Origin: an uncultured Clostridia bacterium
Lineage (GTDB): Bacteria; Bacillota; Clostridia; TANB77; CAG-508
Reading direction: 5' to 3'
Length of the DNA: 43,902 bases
Assembly (NCBI GenBank): GCA_944390965.1
Contig: CALXRW010000013.1
Span: 1 to 43,902, forward strand
Shown here: piece after piece, positions 9,895 to 19,227 of the stretch
Numbering within the stretch: the stretch's first letter is position 1
Layout: every line of letters starts with the position of its first letter
Program-made: the position numbers and the translations under genes
The notes under the pieces: generated by a model
What the model was told of the DNA's origin: nothing
The model's input: only the letters and a program-made list of their open reading frames with translations
Database searches by the model: none

Positions 9895-11031
9895 CTATTT
9901 TTCAATTTGACTGATTTCTTTCTCATTTGCATAGTCAATATAATCTTCTACTAATATCTTGATAATGGCAATTACAGGAACAGCTAAAAACATTCCTAAA
10001 AAGCCAAAATATGCTCCTCCCACAGTTACTGCAAAGATGACTAATAATGGACTTATTTTTAGAGAATTTCCTACAATTTTTGGGTTAATAATATTAGCAT
10101 CTATTTGCTGTAATATAGTTACTATTACTACCATCCAGATAGCTTGCCCTAGTCCTCCTGTAATCCATGTTATAATACCTGCAATTACAACAGCAATAAT
10201 TGCTCCAAAATAAGGAATAATATTAAATAATCCTATCATGAATCCCAATAAAACAGCATATTTTACACCCATAATTAGCATAGCAATAGATGTAATGATT
10301 CCAACAATAATGCCATCTAATACCTGACTATAAATAAATTTAAAAAATATTTCATTGCTTTTGGCAAAATATTGACCTATATTTTTACTTGCTTTTCTCT
10401 TAAAAATAGCATTGGATAATTTCTTTAAAAATAGCAATATTTGTGTTCTTTCTAGTAAAATATAAATAGAAACAATAATGGTAACAAATGTTGTAAAAAT
10501 TCCATTTACTATTCCAAAAGCACCTTTTAAGTAATTGGTAATATTCTCCATACTTAAAAATTGGCGGAAATCTATATTTTTTAAATTTTCAATTATTTCT
10601 TCTACTGGAATATAAGATAATATTGAATTCTCTGGAATATTTTCTGCCATTTGCATTACATAGTTATAATAATTTGGTAACTGATTAACTAATTCCATTA
10701 CACTTCTAGATACTGTAGGTAATATAAAATTAAATATAATAACTATGATAAGAAATGCAATTAAATAAACAGTTAGTACACTTAATTTTCTGGCAATTTT
10801 TTTCATCCATTTCCATTTTGCTTTATGATAAATGCTCTCTACTTTTCGGCAAGGTATGTAAAAAAGGTATGCTAATAAAATTCCAAAAACAAATGGCATT
10901 AATACACTAAAAATATTTCCCAAAAAATTTCGAATTTCCGAAAAATTATCTAATGTTTTATATACTATAATAACTGCTACTGCAAAGGTAAACCAATACA
11001 GCCATTTTGTCCATGTTCTTTGTTTCTTCAT
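9895..11031 (-). CDS. AI-2E family transporter (permease)
   Basis: A 378-residue integral membrane protein of the AI-2E/TqsA/PerM superfamily, whose members export varied small molecules or ions; the substrate cannot be told from sequence. Visible features are paired N-terminal membrane segments (residues about 12-55), a third near 85-105, an extracytoplasmic stretch, and the conserved C-terminal membrane bundle with GLFNIIPYFGAI and LQQIDANIINPKIVG. The ATG start follows AGAGGAGG. The following gene downstream is sodA, 65 bases away, with a hairpin between them. Confidence 0.9.
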   Translation of the reverse strand: MKKQRTWTKWLYWFTFAVAVIIVYKTLDNFSEIRNFLGNIFSVLMPFVFGILLAYLFYIPCRKVESIYHKAKWKWMKKIARKLSVLTVYLIAFLIIVIIFNFILPTVSRSVMELVNQLPNYYNYVMQMAENIPENSILSYIPVEEIIENLKNIDFRQFLSMENITNYLKGAFGIVNGIFTTFVTIIVSIYILLERTQILLFLKKLSNAIFKRKASKNIGQYFAKSNEIFFKFIYSQVLDGIIVGIITSIAMLIMGVKYAVLLGFMIGLFNIIPYFGAIIAVVIAGIITWITGGLGQAIWMVVIVTILQQIDANIINPKIVGNSLKISPLLVIFAVTVGGAYFGFLGMFLAVPVIAIIKILVEDYIDYANEKEISQIEK

Positions 11032-11052
11032 TCTAATTCCTCCTCTTAATTT

Positions 11053-11204
11053 GCTTTTTAGTGATTTCTCCGAAGAACAGGCAATTAAAATCGTCCCTAC
11101 GATGAATCAACAAATTTAGTTTAAAACAAAATCAAGGGTGAAGCGATAAATTAATCCACCTAATGGGGTATCACCCAATTTCCCATAAATCACTTTACAC
11201 TATC
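11053..11204. repeat. composite intergenic repeat, copy A
   Basis: Begins TAGTGATTTCTCCGAAGAAC, contains a decayed GGCAATTAAAATCGTCCC hairpin, and ends CATAAATCACTTTACACTAT, reaching the xth stop codon. A shorter, better preserved copy lies on the other side of xth (11989-12064). Inner segments of about 80 bases differ between the copies. Confidence 0.55.
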
Positions 11205-11963
11205 TTAAATTTCCTGTATATCTAATTCTACTGGGCAATGGTCACTTCCCATTACCTGAGAATGGATTTTTACATCTTGGATTTTGTCTTTTAATCTCTC
11301 TGACACAATAAAATAGTCAATTCTCCATCCAATATTTTTTTCTCTTGCTTTCATCATATAGGACCACCATGTATAGCAATCTGTTTCTTCTGGGTATAAA
11401 TAACGATAAGTATCTATAAAACCATTTTGTAATAATTGTGTCATTTTTTCTCTTTCTTCATCTGTAAATCCTGCACTTCTCCTGTTTTGTTTTGGATTTT
11501 TTAAATCAATTTCTTCGTGTGCTACGTTTAAGTCTCCACACATAATAACTGGTTTATTTTTATCTAAGTTCTTCAAATAGTTTCGAAATGCATCTTCCCA
11601 TTCCATACGGTATTCTAATCTAGTAAGTTCTCTTTGTGAATTTGGAGTATAAACATTTACCATATAAAATGTTTTATATTCTAAAGTAATTACTCTTCCT
11701 TCTGTATCATGTTCTTCTATTCCTATTCCATAAGTTATTTGTTCTGGCTTCTTTTTTGTAAAAATTGCTGTGCCAGAATATCCTTTTTTTAATGCACTAT
11801 TAAAATATTTTTGATATCCATCAAATTGGATGTCTAGTTGTCCTTCCTGCATTTTCGTTTCTTGAATACAGAAAATATCTGCATTATTTCGTATAAAAAA
11901 ATCCGCAAATCCTTTGTTTATGACTGCTCTTAAACCATTTACATTCCATGTAATTAATTTCAT
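11205..11963 (-). CDS. xth: exodeoxyribonuclease III / AP endonuclease
   Basis: Cuts DNA at abasic sites and degrades 3' ends in base-excision repair. The 252-residue protein has the complete EEP-fold signature: WNVNGLRA at the N terminus, catalytic Glu in IQETKMQ, NVYTPNS, Asp/Asn in CGDLNVAHEEID, WRIDYF, and the C-terminal GSDHCPV. It has normal length, an ATG start after GGAAGGA, and lies between two copies of an intergenic repeat. Confidence 0.95.
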   Translation of the reverse strand: MKLITWNVNGLRAVINKGFADFFIRNNADIFCIQETKMQEGQLDIQFDGYQKYFNSALKKGYSGTAIFTKKKPEQITYGIGIEEHDTEGRVITLEYKTFYMVNVYTPNSQRELTRLEYRMEWEDAFRNYLKNLDKNKPVIMCGDLNVAHEEIDLKNPKQNRRSAGFTDEEREKMTQLLQNGFIDTYRYLYPEETDCYTWWSYMMKAREKNIGWRIDYFIVSERLKDKIQDVKIHSQVMGSDHCPVELDIQEI

Positions 11964-11988
11964 TACTTTTCCTTCCTATTTTTTACGC

Positions 11989-12064
11989 TTTAAGTAATTT
12001 CTTCGAAGAACGGGCGATTAAAATCGCCCCTACATTTTTTTCATAAATTACTTTACACTATCTT
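11989..12064. repeat. composite intergenic repeat, copy B
   Basis: TTTAAGTAATTTCTTCGAAG, a perfect GGGCGATT-AA-AATCGCCC hairpin (about 12012-12029), then CATAAATTACTTTACACTAT. The outer parts AAGTAATTT and AAATTACTT are inverted. The end GATAGTGTAAA (minus strand) resembles the end of the ISLre2 remnant at 17521, which hints at an ISLre2-related miniature element. Confidence 0.55.
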
Positions 12065-12161
12065 TTAACCTTATTTTTCCAATATAAAATAATTATAGCA
12101 TATTTATCCACTTAAAGTCAAAAGCTTAAAGGCTAAGAAATTTTTTAACACAATTTTTATT

Positions 12162-12512
12162 TTATAAAGAAATATTTTTAATGTGATTAATTTCTCCTTT
12201 TTCTAGATAAATTTCTATTACATCTATTTGAATTAGAACATTTCGTATTTTTTTACAAAGTAAATAATATTCTATCGTTTTACGAATATGTTTCTTTTTT
12301 TGCTGTGTTATACTTTGTGCTGGCAAACCATATTTTTGATTTGTTCTTGCTTTTACTTCCACAAATATAAGGGAATTATCTTTTTGTGCAATAATATCAA
12401 TCTCGCCAAAATAACATCTGAAATTTGTTTGTATTATTTTATATTCTTTGTTGATTAAATATTGTTTTGCCATTTCTTCCCCGTTTTTCCCAATTTTCTG
12501 TTTAAAATACAT
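12162..12512 (-). CDS. YraN/UPF0102 family endonuclease-like protein
   Basis: Small PD-(D/E)XK nuclease-fold protein of 116 residues; the exact role of the family is not settled, but it is commonly found beside dprA. The nuclease-like core is intact: GEIDIIAQ and FVEVKART. Its ribosome site AAGGAG lies inside the last codons and stop of dprA, one base away, so translation is coupled. Confidence 0.9.
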   Translation of the reverse strand: MYFKQKIGKNGEEMAKQYLINKEYKIIQTNFRCYFGEIDIIAQKDNSLIFVEVKARTNQKYGLPAQSITQQKKKHIRKTIEYYLLCKKIRNVLIQIDVIEIYLEKGEINHIKNISL

Positions 12513-12513
12513 A

Positions 12514-13383
12514 TTACTCCTTCATTTTAAAAAAGTTTCCTGGCATTTTTTCAACATATCCATCTAATTCCATCATCATTAGTTTTGCACTTGTCTGATT
12601 GCTATCTAATTTTAATTTTTTACTTATTTCATTTATATGTATGGTTTCTGTACTTAATATTTTACAAATATCTTGATATTCTGTTGGAATGTTTATTGCC
12701 TTATTCTCTTCGCATATTGGCTTTGATTTTAAAAAGGGGAATTCTTTTATAATATCCTCTACATATCTTGTTAATATTGCACCTTTTCTAATTAAATTGT
12801 TTGTTCCAACTCCATATTTATTATCTACTTGATTTGGAATACTAAACAATTTTCTTCTTTGTTCTAATGCTAGTTTAGCTGTAATGGCAGTTCCGCTTCT
12901 ATAGTGTGCTTCTACTACAAGTGTGCCAATTGCAATTCCACTAATGATACGATTTCGAGCAATAAACTGTTTTCCGCATGGTTCTTGCTTTGGTTCATAT
13001 TCTGTAATCACAGCACCCTGTTCTATTATTTTTTCAAATAATAGTCTATTTTCTTCTGGATAAATATGTGAAAATCCTCCTCCCAAAACAGCAATTGTTT
13101 TTCCTCCTCCTTCTAGTGCCCCAATATGTCCTGCAGTATCAATTCCTTTTGCCATACCACTACTAATGCATAATCCTAGTTTAACTAATTGCTTAGCATA
13201 TTGTTTTGCTGTTTTCATTCCATTTTCTGTACAACTCCTAGAACCAATAATAGAAAAGCAATTATCATTTAAAATGTTTTCATTTCCCATAACATATAAT
13301 TTCTGAGGAGGATTTTTTATATTTTTTAATAATTTGGGATAGTTTTTGTCATCTAATTTAATTTCCTTTATCTCTTTATTCAC
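12514..13383 (-). CDS. dprA: DNA processing protein DprA
   Basis: Loads RecA on incoming single-stranded DNA during transformation; also linked to recombination. The 289-residue protein shows the extended Rossmann fold signatures: IIGSRSCTENG, SGMAKGIDTAGHIGAL, AVLGGG and the RNRIISG loop, followed by a C-terminal winged-helix segment (residues about 225-289). The start is GTG with AAAGGA upstream. It follows yifB by 27 bases and overlaps the yraN ribosome site, forming a yifB-dprA-yraN operon. Confidence 0.95.
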   Translation of the reverse strand: MNKEIKEIKLDDKNYPKLLKNIKNPPQKLYVMGNENILNDNCFSIIGSRSCTENGMKTAKQYAKQLVKLGLCISSGMAKGIDTAGHIGALEGGGKTIAVLGGGFSHIYPEENRLLFEKIIEQGAVITEYEPKQEPCGKQFIARNRIISGIAIGTLVVEAHYRSGTAITAKLALEQRRKLFSIPNQVDNKYGVGTNNLIRKGAILTRYVEDIIKEFPFLKSKPICEENKAINIPTEYQDICKILSTETIHINEISKKLKLDSNQTSAKLMMMELDGYVEKMPGNFFKMKE

Positions 13384-13410
13384 TCTTTATTTTCCTTTCT
13401 GAAAAATCTC

Positions 13411-14947
13411 TTACCTATTCCAGTATTTTCGATCTAAACTCCTATATTGAATGGCTTCTGCAATATGTTCTTTTTGTATTTCTTCGCATCCTGCCAAATC
13501 TGCAATGGTTCTTGCTACTTTTAAAATTCTTCCATATGCTCTAGCACTAAGTCCTAATTGACTAAAGGCTTTTTCCAATATCGTTTTGCTTGGTATATCT
13601 AACTTACAATAAATATCCATTAATTTTGGGGTTAATTCTGAATTTGAGAAAATACCATATTTTTGATATCTCAGTTTTTGTATTTCTCTTGCACGATTTA
13701 CTCTTTCTTTTATTTTAGAAGATGATTCCCCCATTTTTTCGTCTTTTAGTTTTTCGTATTTTACTCCTTCCACTTCCATGTGAATATCAATTCTATCCAA
13801 CAATGGTCCACTAATTTTATTTCGATATCTTTGAATTGCCTGTTCTGAGCAAGTACACTCTTTTTCTTTAGAACCATAATAACCACAGGGACACGGATTC
13901 ATGCTAGCAATTAGCATAAATTCGCATGGGTAAGTTAAACTTGCACTTACTCTAGTAATACTAATTTTTCCATCCTCTAATGGTCCCCTTAACACCTCTA
14001 ATGTATTTTTTTGAAATTCCGGTAATTCATCTAAAAATAAAACACCATAATGTGCTAAGCTAATTTCTCCTGGTTTTGGAATTTTCCCTCCTCCTACTAA
14101 AGAGACTCCAGATACTGTGTGATGTGGTGATCGAAATGGTCTTTCTTTTATAAAGGAAACATCTTTTGGTAAAATACCTGCTATACTGTGTATTTTTGTA
14201 ATTTCTAATGCTTCTTCAAAACATAAATCTGGTAAAATCGTAGGTAATCTTCTAGCTAACATAGTCTTTCCGTGAACCAGGGCTTCCAATCAGCAAGCAA
14301 TTATGTGCTCCAGCTGCCGCAACCTCTAGAGCTCTTTTTACATTTTCTTGTCCTTTTACTTCTGAAAAGTCTATCATTCTTTTTTGTTTTGTTTCAAAAA
14401 TTGCATTTCTATCTACAGTTTTTGGAAGGATAATTTCTTCTTCATTTAAGAAATGGATAACCTGTTCAAGATTATCAATAGGGATTACTTTAATTCCCGA
14501 TACAATTGCTGCTTCTTGGGCATTTTCTTTTGGTAATATCATGTACTCCATTCCTAGTCTTGCGGCTTCAATACACATTGGTAACACACCATTTATTTTA
14601 TTTAATTTTCCATCTAAAGAAAGTTCACCAATAAAAACAAATTTATCTATATTTCGTTTTTGTATCATTTCATTTGCCATTAATATTCCAACAGCAATTG
14701 GCAAGTCAAAAAAAGTTCCTTCTTTTTTCGTATCTGCAGGTGCTAAATTAATAATAATTCTTTTACTTTTTTCTTCAATTCCAATATTTTTGATTGCTGT
14801 ACGTATGCGGTCTTTTGCTTCTTTAATGCTTACGTCTGGCAATCCAACTACATTCCATTCTGGCATACCATTTGCCACATCTACCTGTACAGATACTAAA
14901 TATCCATCTAGGCCATGTAAAGACATACTATTGATAATAGCAAGCAT
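13411..14947 (-). CDS. comM: YifB/ComM Mg-chelatase-like ATPase, read through a +1 shift at CGG
   Basis: AAA+ ATPase of the ComM/YifB family, which aids integration of donor DNA during transformation by branch migration. Frame 0 from ATG 14947 (GGAGG upstream) covers the N-terminal ChlI domain ([21 protein letters not shown]) and enters the ATP site as GSPGS, then meets CGG at 14272-14270 and stops six codons later. Skipping one base gives [15 protein letters not shown], a perfect Walker A, and continues to 13411 with Walker B ([10 protein letters not shown]), a Cys cluster ([15 protein letters not shown]), LLDRIDIH and the C-terminal domain. The total of 511 residues is the normal family length. 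All other motifs are intact, so decay is unlikely apart from this one base. Confidence 0.85.
14270..14272 (-). other. candidate CGG +1 recoding site 2 (Walker A of YifB)
   Basis: Frame 0 reads GGT-TCA-CGG-AAA-GAC. Skipping C gives TCA-(C)-GGA-AAG-ACT, that is Ser-Gly-Lys-Thr of Walker A. CGG is codon 226. The invariant Gly shows that the shifted product must carry Gly here, not Arg. Confidence 0.8.
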
Positions 14948-14961
14948 ATATTACCTCCTTT

Positions 14962-15005
14962 TTTATACAACAAAAGAGGGCATACTATTTCTAGTTTGCC
15001 CCCCA
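14962..15005 (-). terminator. terminator of the 3D-domain gene
   Basis: On the minus strand GGGGGCA pairs with TGCCCTC (one G-T pair), followed by TTTTG, just after the stop codon of the gene at 15022-16014 and before the yifB ribosome site. Confidence 0.5.
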
Positions 15006-15021
15006 AAAAAATTATTTTCTT

Positions 15022-16014
15022 TTAAAATTCATAAATATAACATTCTAATGATCTTCTTCCAAATTGTAACGCCTGACCATGTGATCCCATGTAAATATCA
15101 AGTTTACTATTAGATATTGCTCCACCTCTATCTTGTACTACAAACCATCCACCATTTGGTTTATCACTAAAATATGGAATATAGATAACTGTTCCAATTG
15201 GATAGCTAGAACCTGCTGCTACTGTATACCAACTTGATGCTGGAGCTCCAGAGCTTGTAATTCCATTTGTTTTTCCACAGCAGATAGCACAAGAACAATA
15301 AGCCGATGTATTCATGGTAACTACATATGGAGTAATATCTTTTACTCTTGCCGCAATACTACTTGCTGATTCTACTGCTGGGTTAGTAGTAGCTGTTCTT
15401 ACTCCACTTCTAGATGTTTGTACATTAACCTGTACAATTTTATTTACTGGTTCTTTAATTACAACAGAAGAAAGTTCTGTTCTCTCTATTTCGACATCAT
15501 TTTTATATTTTACATTATAAGTTACTTCTTTTAAACCATTTTGTCCTTGTTGTATTACTCTATTTCTTGTATTAGAATTCCCACCAGAATTATCTTTCGT
15601 AATTGTTTCATATGGAATTTCTACTTGTTCTACCACTATTTTTTCTACAATTGGTGCATAAGAATTTAATATGTCATTCATTTCTTGTTTAACTTCTTCA
15701 TTTGACGTTTGAGAAATTGTAATTTCTTCTGATTCTTTTACGATTCTAATGGTTTTATCTTCACCAATCTCTTCTTCTAAATCAGGAATTACCTTTTCTC
15801 CTTCTAAAATTATAATATGATTTTCATTTAATATTTCAGAAACCTTTGTTTTTGATGTCATTACATTTAATTCTGTATGATCTGATAATTCAATTTTTAC
15901 ACTGTTTACTTGAATATTTCCCGCTTTTACAGCAAGTCCTAATCCAAAAATGATTGCAATGCATATTATCAACATTTTTATAATCGATGCTCTTGCATTT
16001 TCTTTGTTTTTCAT
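15022..16014 (-). CDS. secreted G5/3D-domain cell-wall protein (YabE/Rpf-like)
   Basis: Predicted exported cell-wall hydrolase-like protein. The 330 residues comprise an N-terminal membrane anchor or signal (about 13-31), a DUF348 ubiquitin-like region (VNSVKIELSDHTELNVMTSK onward), a G5-like region (about 125-200, with VVEQVEIPYETI), and a C-terminal 3D domain (about 230-330) with the family's Asp/Gly signature VQDRGGAI and SKLDIYMG and the ending FGRRSLECYI. A Cys-rich stretch YCSCAICCGK starts the 3D domain. Proteins of this design (YabE, YocH) remodel peptidoglycan, some at germination. It has its own promoter at 16047-16075. Confidence 0.85.
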   Translation of the reverse strand: MKNKENARASIIKMLIICIAIIFGLGLAVKAGNIQVNSVKIELSDHTELNVMTSKTKVSEILNENHIIILEGEKVIPDLEEEIGEDKTIRIVKESEEITISQTSNEEVKQEMNDILNSYAPIVEKIVVEQVEIPYETITKDNSGGNSNTRNRVIQQGQNGLKEVTYNVKYKNDVEIERTELSSVVIKEPVNKIVQVNVQTSRSGVRTATTNPAVESASSIAARVKDITPYVVTMNTSAYCSCAICCGKTNGITSSGAPASSWYTVAAGSSYPIGTVIYIPYFSDKPNGGWFVVQDRGGAISNSKLDIYMGSHGQALQFGRRSLECYIYEF

Positions 16015-16046
16015 AAGAAATTAATCCTCCTCTAAACAACGTTTTT

Positions 16047-16075
16047 ATTATAGCATGGATTTCCGATTTTGTCAA
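16047..16075 (-). promoter_or_regulatory. sigma-A promoter of the 3D-domain gene
   Basis: On the minus strand TTGACA (16075-16070), 17 bases, TATAAT (16052-16047): both boxes match consensus perfectly. Confidence 0.8.
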
Positions 16076-16079
16076 ATTT

Positions 16080-16135
16080 TAGTCTCTATTTTGTTATCTT
16101 GTTCTCTCCAAGTATTACTATATATTTATGCGGCT
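16080..16135. repeat. 3' tail of duplicated cassette, copy 1
   Basis: The stretch starting CTCTATTTTGTTATC and running to TATTACTATATATTT recurs at 19111-19160 with few changes. It marks the downstream edge of the duplicated zinc-ribbon gene pair. Confidence 0.65.
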
Positions 16136-16192
16136 TGTACTAAAAATATGTCTCTTTTAAAAAAATGCTGAAAATATTTTTTACTTTTGGTT

Positions 16193-16831
16193 TTATAATA
16201 ATTTCTCAAGAGAAATAATCTGCTCAACAATTCTATAATATTCTTCAAAATTCTGTCCGCAGGGAATCATGATTCCTTTTTGATCCTGATTTCTGTTGTA
16301 ATTTCTGTCGCGCTTTCTGTTGTAAGGATAGTAATAATCATTAATTTTATTTATTTCAATTCTTATTTTACCTATATTTAGTATCTTCTCTAATGGATTT
16401 TGATATATGGAAACTCTTTTAATTGAACTGTATTTTATATCTCTTTTGATTTTCCCTGAAATTCCATCTTTATATTCCATTCTTGTTCTATAAAATCTAT
16501 ATTCTAAATTTTTATATTGCTTTTTCTTTTCATACATTATTATAATAAAATAAACAATAACAATTACAACTACATATTTAATGGAGCTTGGATAAAAGTA
16601 TGCTATTGCTACACCTCCTATATATGTTACCCAAAAAGCTGCAATGAAAAAGTGAAGTAAAATCGTATATAGTTTAATCCTTTTATCAAAAACTGGTTTT
16701 ATATAATATTTTACAGTTAAATCTTCGTCTACCTTATCTTTTTTTATTCTCTCAATTTTTATATTATGTCCACAATAGCAACAAAAGTTAGAATCATCTT
16801 CTATTTCTCTTCCACATTTATAGCAAAACAT
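16193..16831 (-). CDS. zinc-ribbon membrane protein with PH-like domain (pair 1, gene 2)
   Basis: Function unknown. The 212-residue protein begins with a zinc ribbon (MFCYKCG, later FCCYCGH), then two or three membrane segments (about 60-110) and a C-terminal beta-rich region resembling bacterial PH domains (YRTRMEYKDGISGKIKRDIKY, ending in a helix). I chose the ATG at 16831 because AGGGGGG lies seven bases before it and all four related genes begin MFC or MLC; an upstream ATG overlapping the preceding stop lacks a site. It is paralogous to the gene at 19228-19851. Likely cotranscribed with 16845-17435. Confidence 0.7.
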   Translation of the reverse strand: MFCYKCGREIEDDSNFCCYCGHNIKIERIKKDKVDEDLTVKYYIKPVFDKRIKLYTILLHFFIAAFWVTYIGGVAIAYFYPSSIKYVVVIVIVYFIIIMYEKKKQYKNLEYRFYRTRMEYKDGISGKIKRDIKYSSIKRVSIYQNPLEKILNIGKIRIEINKINDYYYPYNRKRDRNYNRNQDQKGIMIPCGQNFEEYYRIVEQIISLEKLL

Positions 16832-16844
16832 ACAATGCCCCCTA

Positions 16845-17435
16845 TCATGCATAAACTATTTTTTTTACTGTTTCATATATTTTATCCGCTTCTTTAATAT
16901 TACGCATAGTAACCACATTATCTCGTGATACTTCAGTTTTTGCTGTTAAAATAATATTTCCCATATTAAATCTTTTTTGATACTTTGTTTGTGTGTAAGT
17001 AATTGTTTTAATATCTTCATATTTTATTGGAAATTGAGCTAAATTTATTTCATAAATCATTTTATCATAATAAAATAAATAACTTGTATTTTTAAATATT
17101 TTTTTTACTTGGTAAATTAATGTAAAAATTATAACAAAAAATGCAATTATTGTAATTCCTATATACATAATTAGCTCTTTTTGAATTACAGAATTTGGTT
17201 TTGATTGCCTAGTTATACTTATAACTTCTTTTGCTACTACCGCATAAAGTAATGCTGTTAATATTAAAATAATTGGAAGCATTGAATATGCAACCTTAAA
17301 AGTCGGTTGAAGTTTTAATAAAACCTCATTTGTTCTATCCGCTGTATTTTTATTATTATTTAGTAATTCTATTCCACAATCTGAACAAAAAACAGCATCA
17401 TCTGGTAATTTAGCACCACATTTTTTACAAAGCAT
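16845..17435 (-). CDS. zinc-ribbon membrane protein with PH-like domain (pair 1, gene 1)
   Basis: Function unknown. The 196-residue product carries an N-terminal zinc ribbon (MLCKKCG then VFCSDCG), two membrane segments (about 50-75 and 90-115) and a beta-rich PH-like C terminus ending in a helix. The second ATG (17435) is preferred because AGGAG stands seven bases before it. It is paralogous to 19866-20480 and has the same promoter arrangement. Confidence 0.7.
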   Translation of the reverse strand: MLCKKCGAKLPDDAVFCSDCGIELLNNNKNTADRTNEVLLKLQPTFKVAYSMLPIILILTALLYAVVAKEVISITRQSKPNSVIQKELIMYIGITIIAFFVIIFTLIYQVKKIFKNTSYLFYYDKMIYEINLAQFPIKYEDIKTITYTQTKYQKRFNMGNIILTAKTEVSRDNVVTMRNIKEADKIYETVKKIVYA

Positions 17436-17473
17436 AAACATTCTCCTTTTATTAAAAATATCTCATTATTTTT

Positions 17474-17502
17474 ATTATACCTTTTTTGTTACTTTTTTTC
17501 AA
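17474..17502 (-). promoter_or_regulatory. promoter of zinc-ribbon pair 1
   Basis: On the minus strand TTGAAA (17502-17497), 17 bases, TATAAT (17479-17474). The same boxes and spacing recur before pair 2 (20519-20547), so the promoter was duplicated with the genes. Confidence 0.65.
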
Positions 17503-17520
17503 ACTTTAATATATATTGGA

Positions 17521-19108
17521 TAGTGTCAAGTTTTTTCGGGGAAATCGATTTTTTTATTTTTGCCCCTCAAAATTGCTCTGTTAACTGACTTATACTACTT
17601 TTTTATATTCTAATAACTGTTTAAAGAATTTTCTTTGTTCGGTTGTTCCAAATTCCATTGCTGGTATTGTTCCTACTTTAAACTTTGCACTCTCTTTTAT
17701 TTTTTCATTTGCTATATGCCTTATTTTCTCAATTTCCTTAAATTCTATAACCTTTCTTTTGTTTTGTACTACTTCTTTTATTTCATTTTTGTCTGCTCTT
17801 AATAATCTTAACCTACTTACATTATCCACATTTGTTACTTTCCATCCCATTGGTCTACTGCTTAATCTTGCTGAATACAAATGACTTATGTACCCTTCTG
17901 CACTACATCCGTGTAATTCTTTCTGATACTTATACAAATTACTTATTCCTTCTTTATTATTTAATATATACTCTAGTATTTTCTCTTTTCTCGCTCTTAC
18001 ATTTTATTCCATCTCTTCTGCTAATATCTCATATACTATCTCCTTCGTTTGTTCAAAGTCTAAAGCATAAAAACTCCTATATATTCTTCTTTTATATTCT
18101 GTTACTTCCTTTTTATTGTTTTTGGTTTCTTTTCCGACTATTCCATTTACTGCTTTCATTAAATGAATTTTTCTAACACATTCCTACTTTTAGGTAGCCA
18201 TTCTAGTCCTGTTTTTATCCAATTTGCTCCATCTCCTAAGATGTATATGTTTTTTACTTTATCCAATTCATATGTGTTTTCTATATATGTTAAAACTTCT
18301 TCCCACAAGTCATCTATTTTTCCCTTATATACTCCACCAAAGTGTTTCTTATTACATAGTTTTACCATTTTACCATTTTTTACCATACTATCATGTACTA
18401 CTATTAACCTTGGCTCTTCTATTCCACCTTTTTGTAAATGCACATGGTCTTCATCTGCTATACAATATATATTATCCACCACTCTTTTGCTGGAACTTTT
18501 TTCTTCTTCTAAGTTTATATTTAATTCACTTAATTTATTCATTACCGTTTGTTTGGATATTTCCGCTTTATATGCTGCTACCTTTCCTGCCTTTTCATAA
18601 TTTGTTTCTATTGCTTCTTCTATTAATTTTGTTTCCACATTTTCTAATAGCCTCTCATTTGGTGCTATTTTAAAATATTCGTCCAAAAGATATACTCTCT
18701 CATTATTTTCTTTATCTAAGTAATATCTTCTTTTGAAATCTATCTCACCAAATACAGTTATTATTTTTCTATTGTCCTTCTCTAATGATTCAAATTGTTC
18801 TTTTCTTTCTTTTATTTTAAAAATTATATCTTCTGCATATTCTAGTGAAAACTTTGTTAAATCATATCCTAATTGCATTAAATTATCCATCAAATTATCT
18901 GTAAAATTACTTAATCCTCCTGCTTCTATTGAATTTTTTAAAAATTCTGTCATTAAACTAATGACTTTTTCTTCAAAATCGTGTAAAATATTTTCCATAA
19001 GATACTCACTACTTTCGTTAAAATTTTTCGCCAAAATTATTTTAACACAATTTTGAGTGGGTATCTTATTTTTTTATCTTAAATTTTCCCCGAATATATT
19101 TTACACTA
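17521..19108 (-). mobile_element. decayed ISLre2-family insertion sequence
   Basis: Bounded by imperfect inverted ends: TAGTGTCAAG...TTCGGGGAAA at the left and, on the other strand, TAGTGTAAAATATATTCGGGGAAA at the right. It carries one broken transposase gene. No clear target duplication was seen. It sits at the junction between the two copies of the zinc-ribbon gene pair. Confidence 0.75.
17590..19034 (-). pseudogene. ISLre2 (UPF0236) transposase, broken
   Basis: The N-terminal two thirds (18159-19034) match UPF0236/ISLre2 transposases, with IADEDHVHLQ and ILGDGANWIKTGLEWLP. The frame is lost near 18170: VLEKFI-stop should be VLEKFHLMKAVNG, which one missing T in the T-run explains. The restored frame then meets a nonsense TAA at 18006-18004 and continues to 17590 (LHGCSAEGYISHLYSARLSSR, typical C terminus). 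Thus two independent inactivating changes. Neither involves CGG, unlike the four frame breaks in cellular genes. Confidence 0.85.
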
Positions 19109-19110
19109 AC

Positions 19111-19160
19111 CCTCTATTTTGTTATCCTGTTCTTTCCAAGTATTACTATATATTTGTCTC
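19111..19160. repeat. 3' tail of duplicated cassette, copy 2
   Basis: Near-identical to 16082-16132 and directly adjoining the right end of the ISLre2 remnant. It marks the downstream edge of the second zinc-ribbon pair. Confidence 0.65.
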
Positions 19161-19227
19161 TTTTTTTCATTTTTTATCAAAAAAATACTGATAATTTATA
19201 CCAGTACTTTATGATTCATATTCATTT

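Noticed and set aside
17832-19056. Plus-strand frames opposite the transposase remnant.
   Set aside because: Low-complexity products without start signals, explained by the opposite strand.
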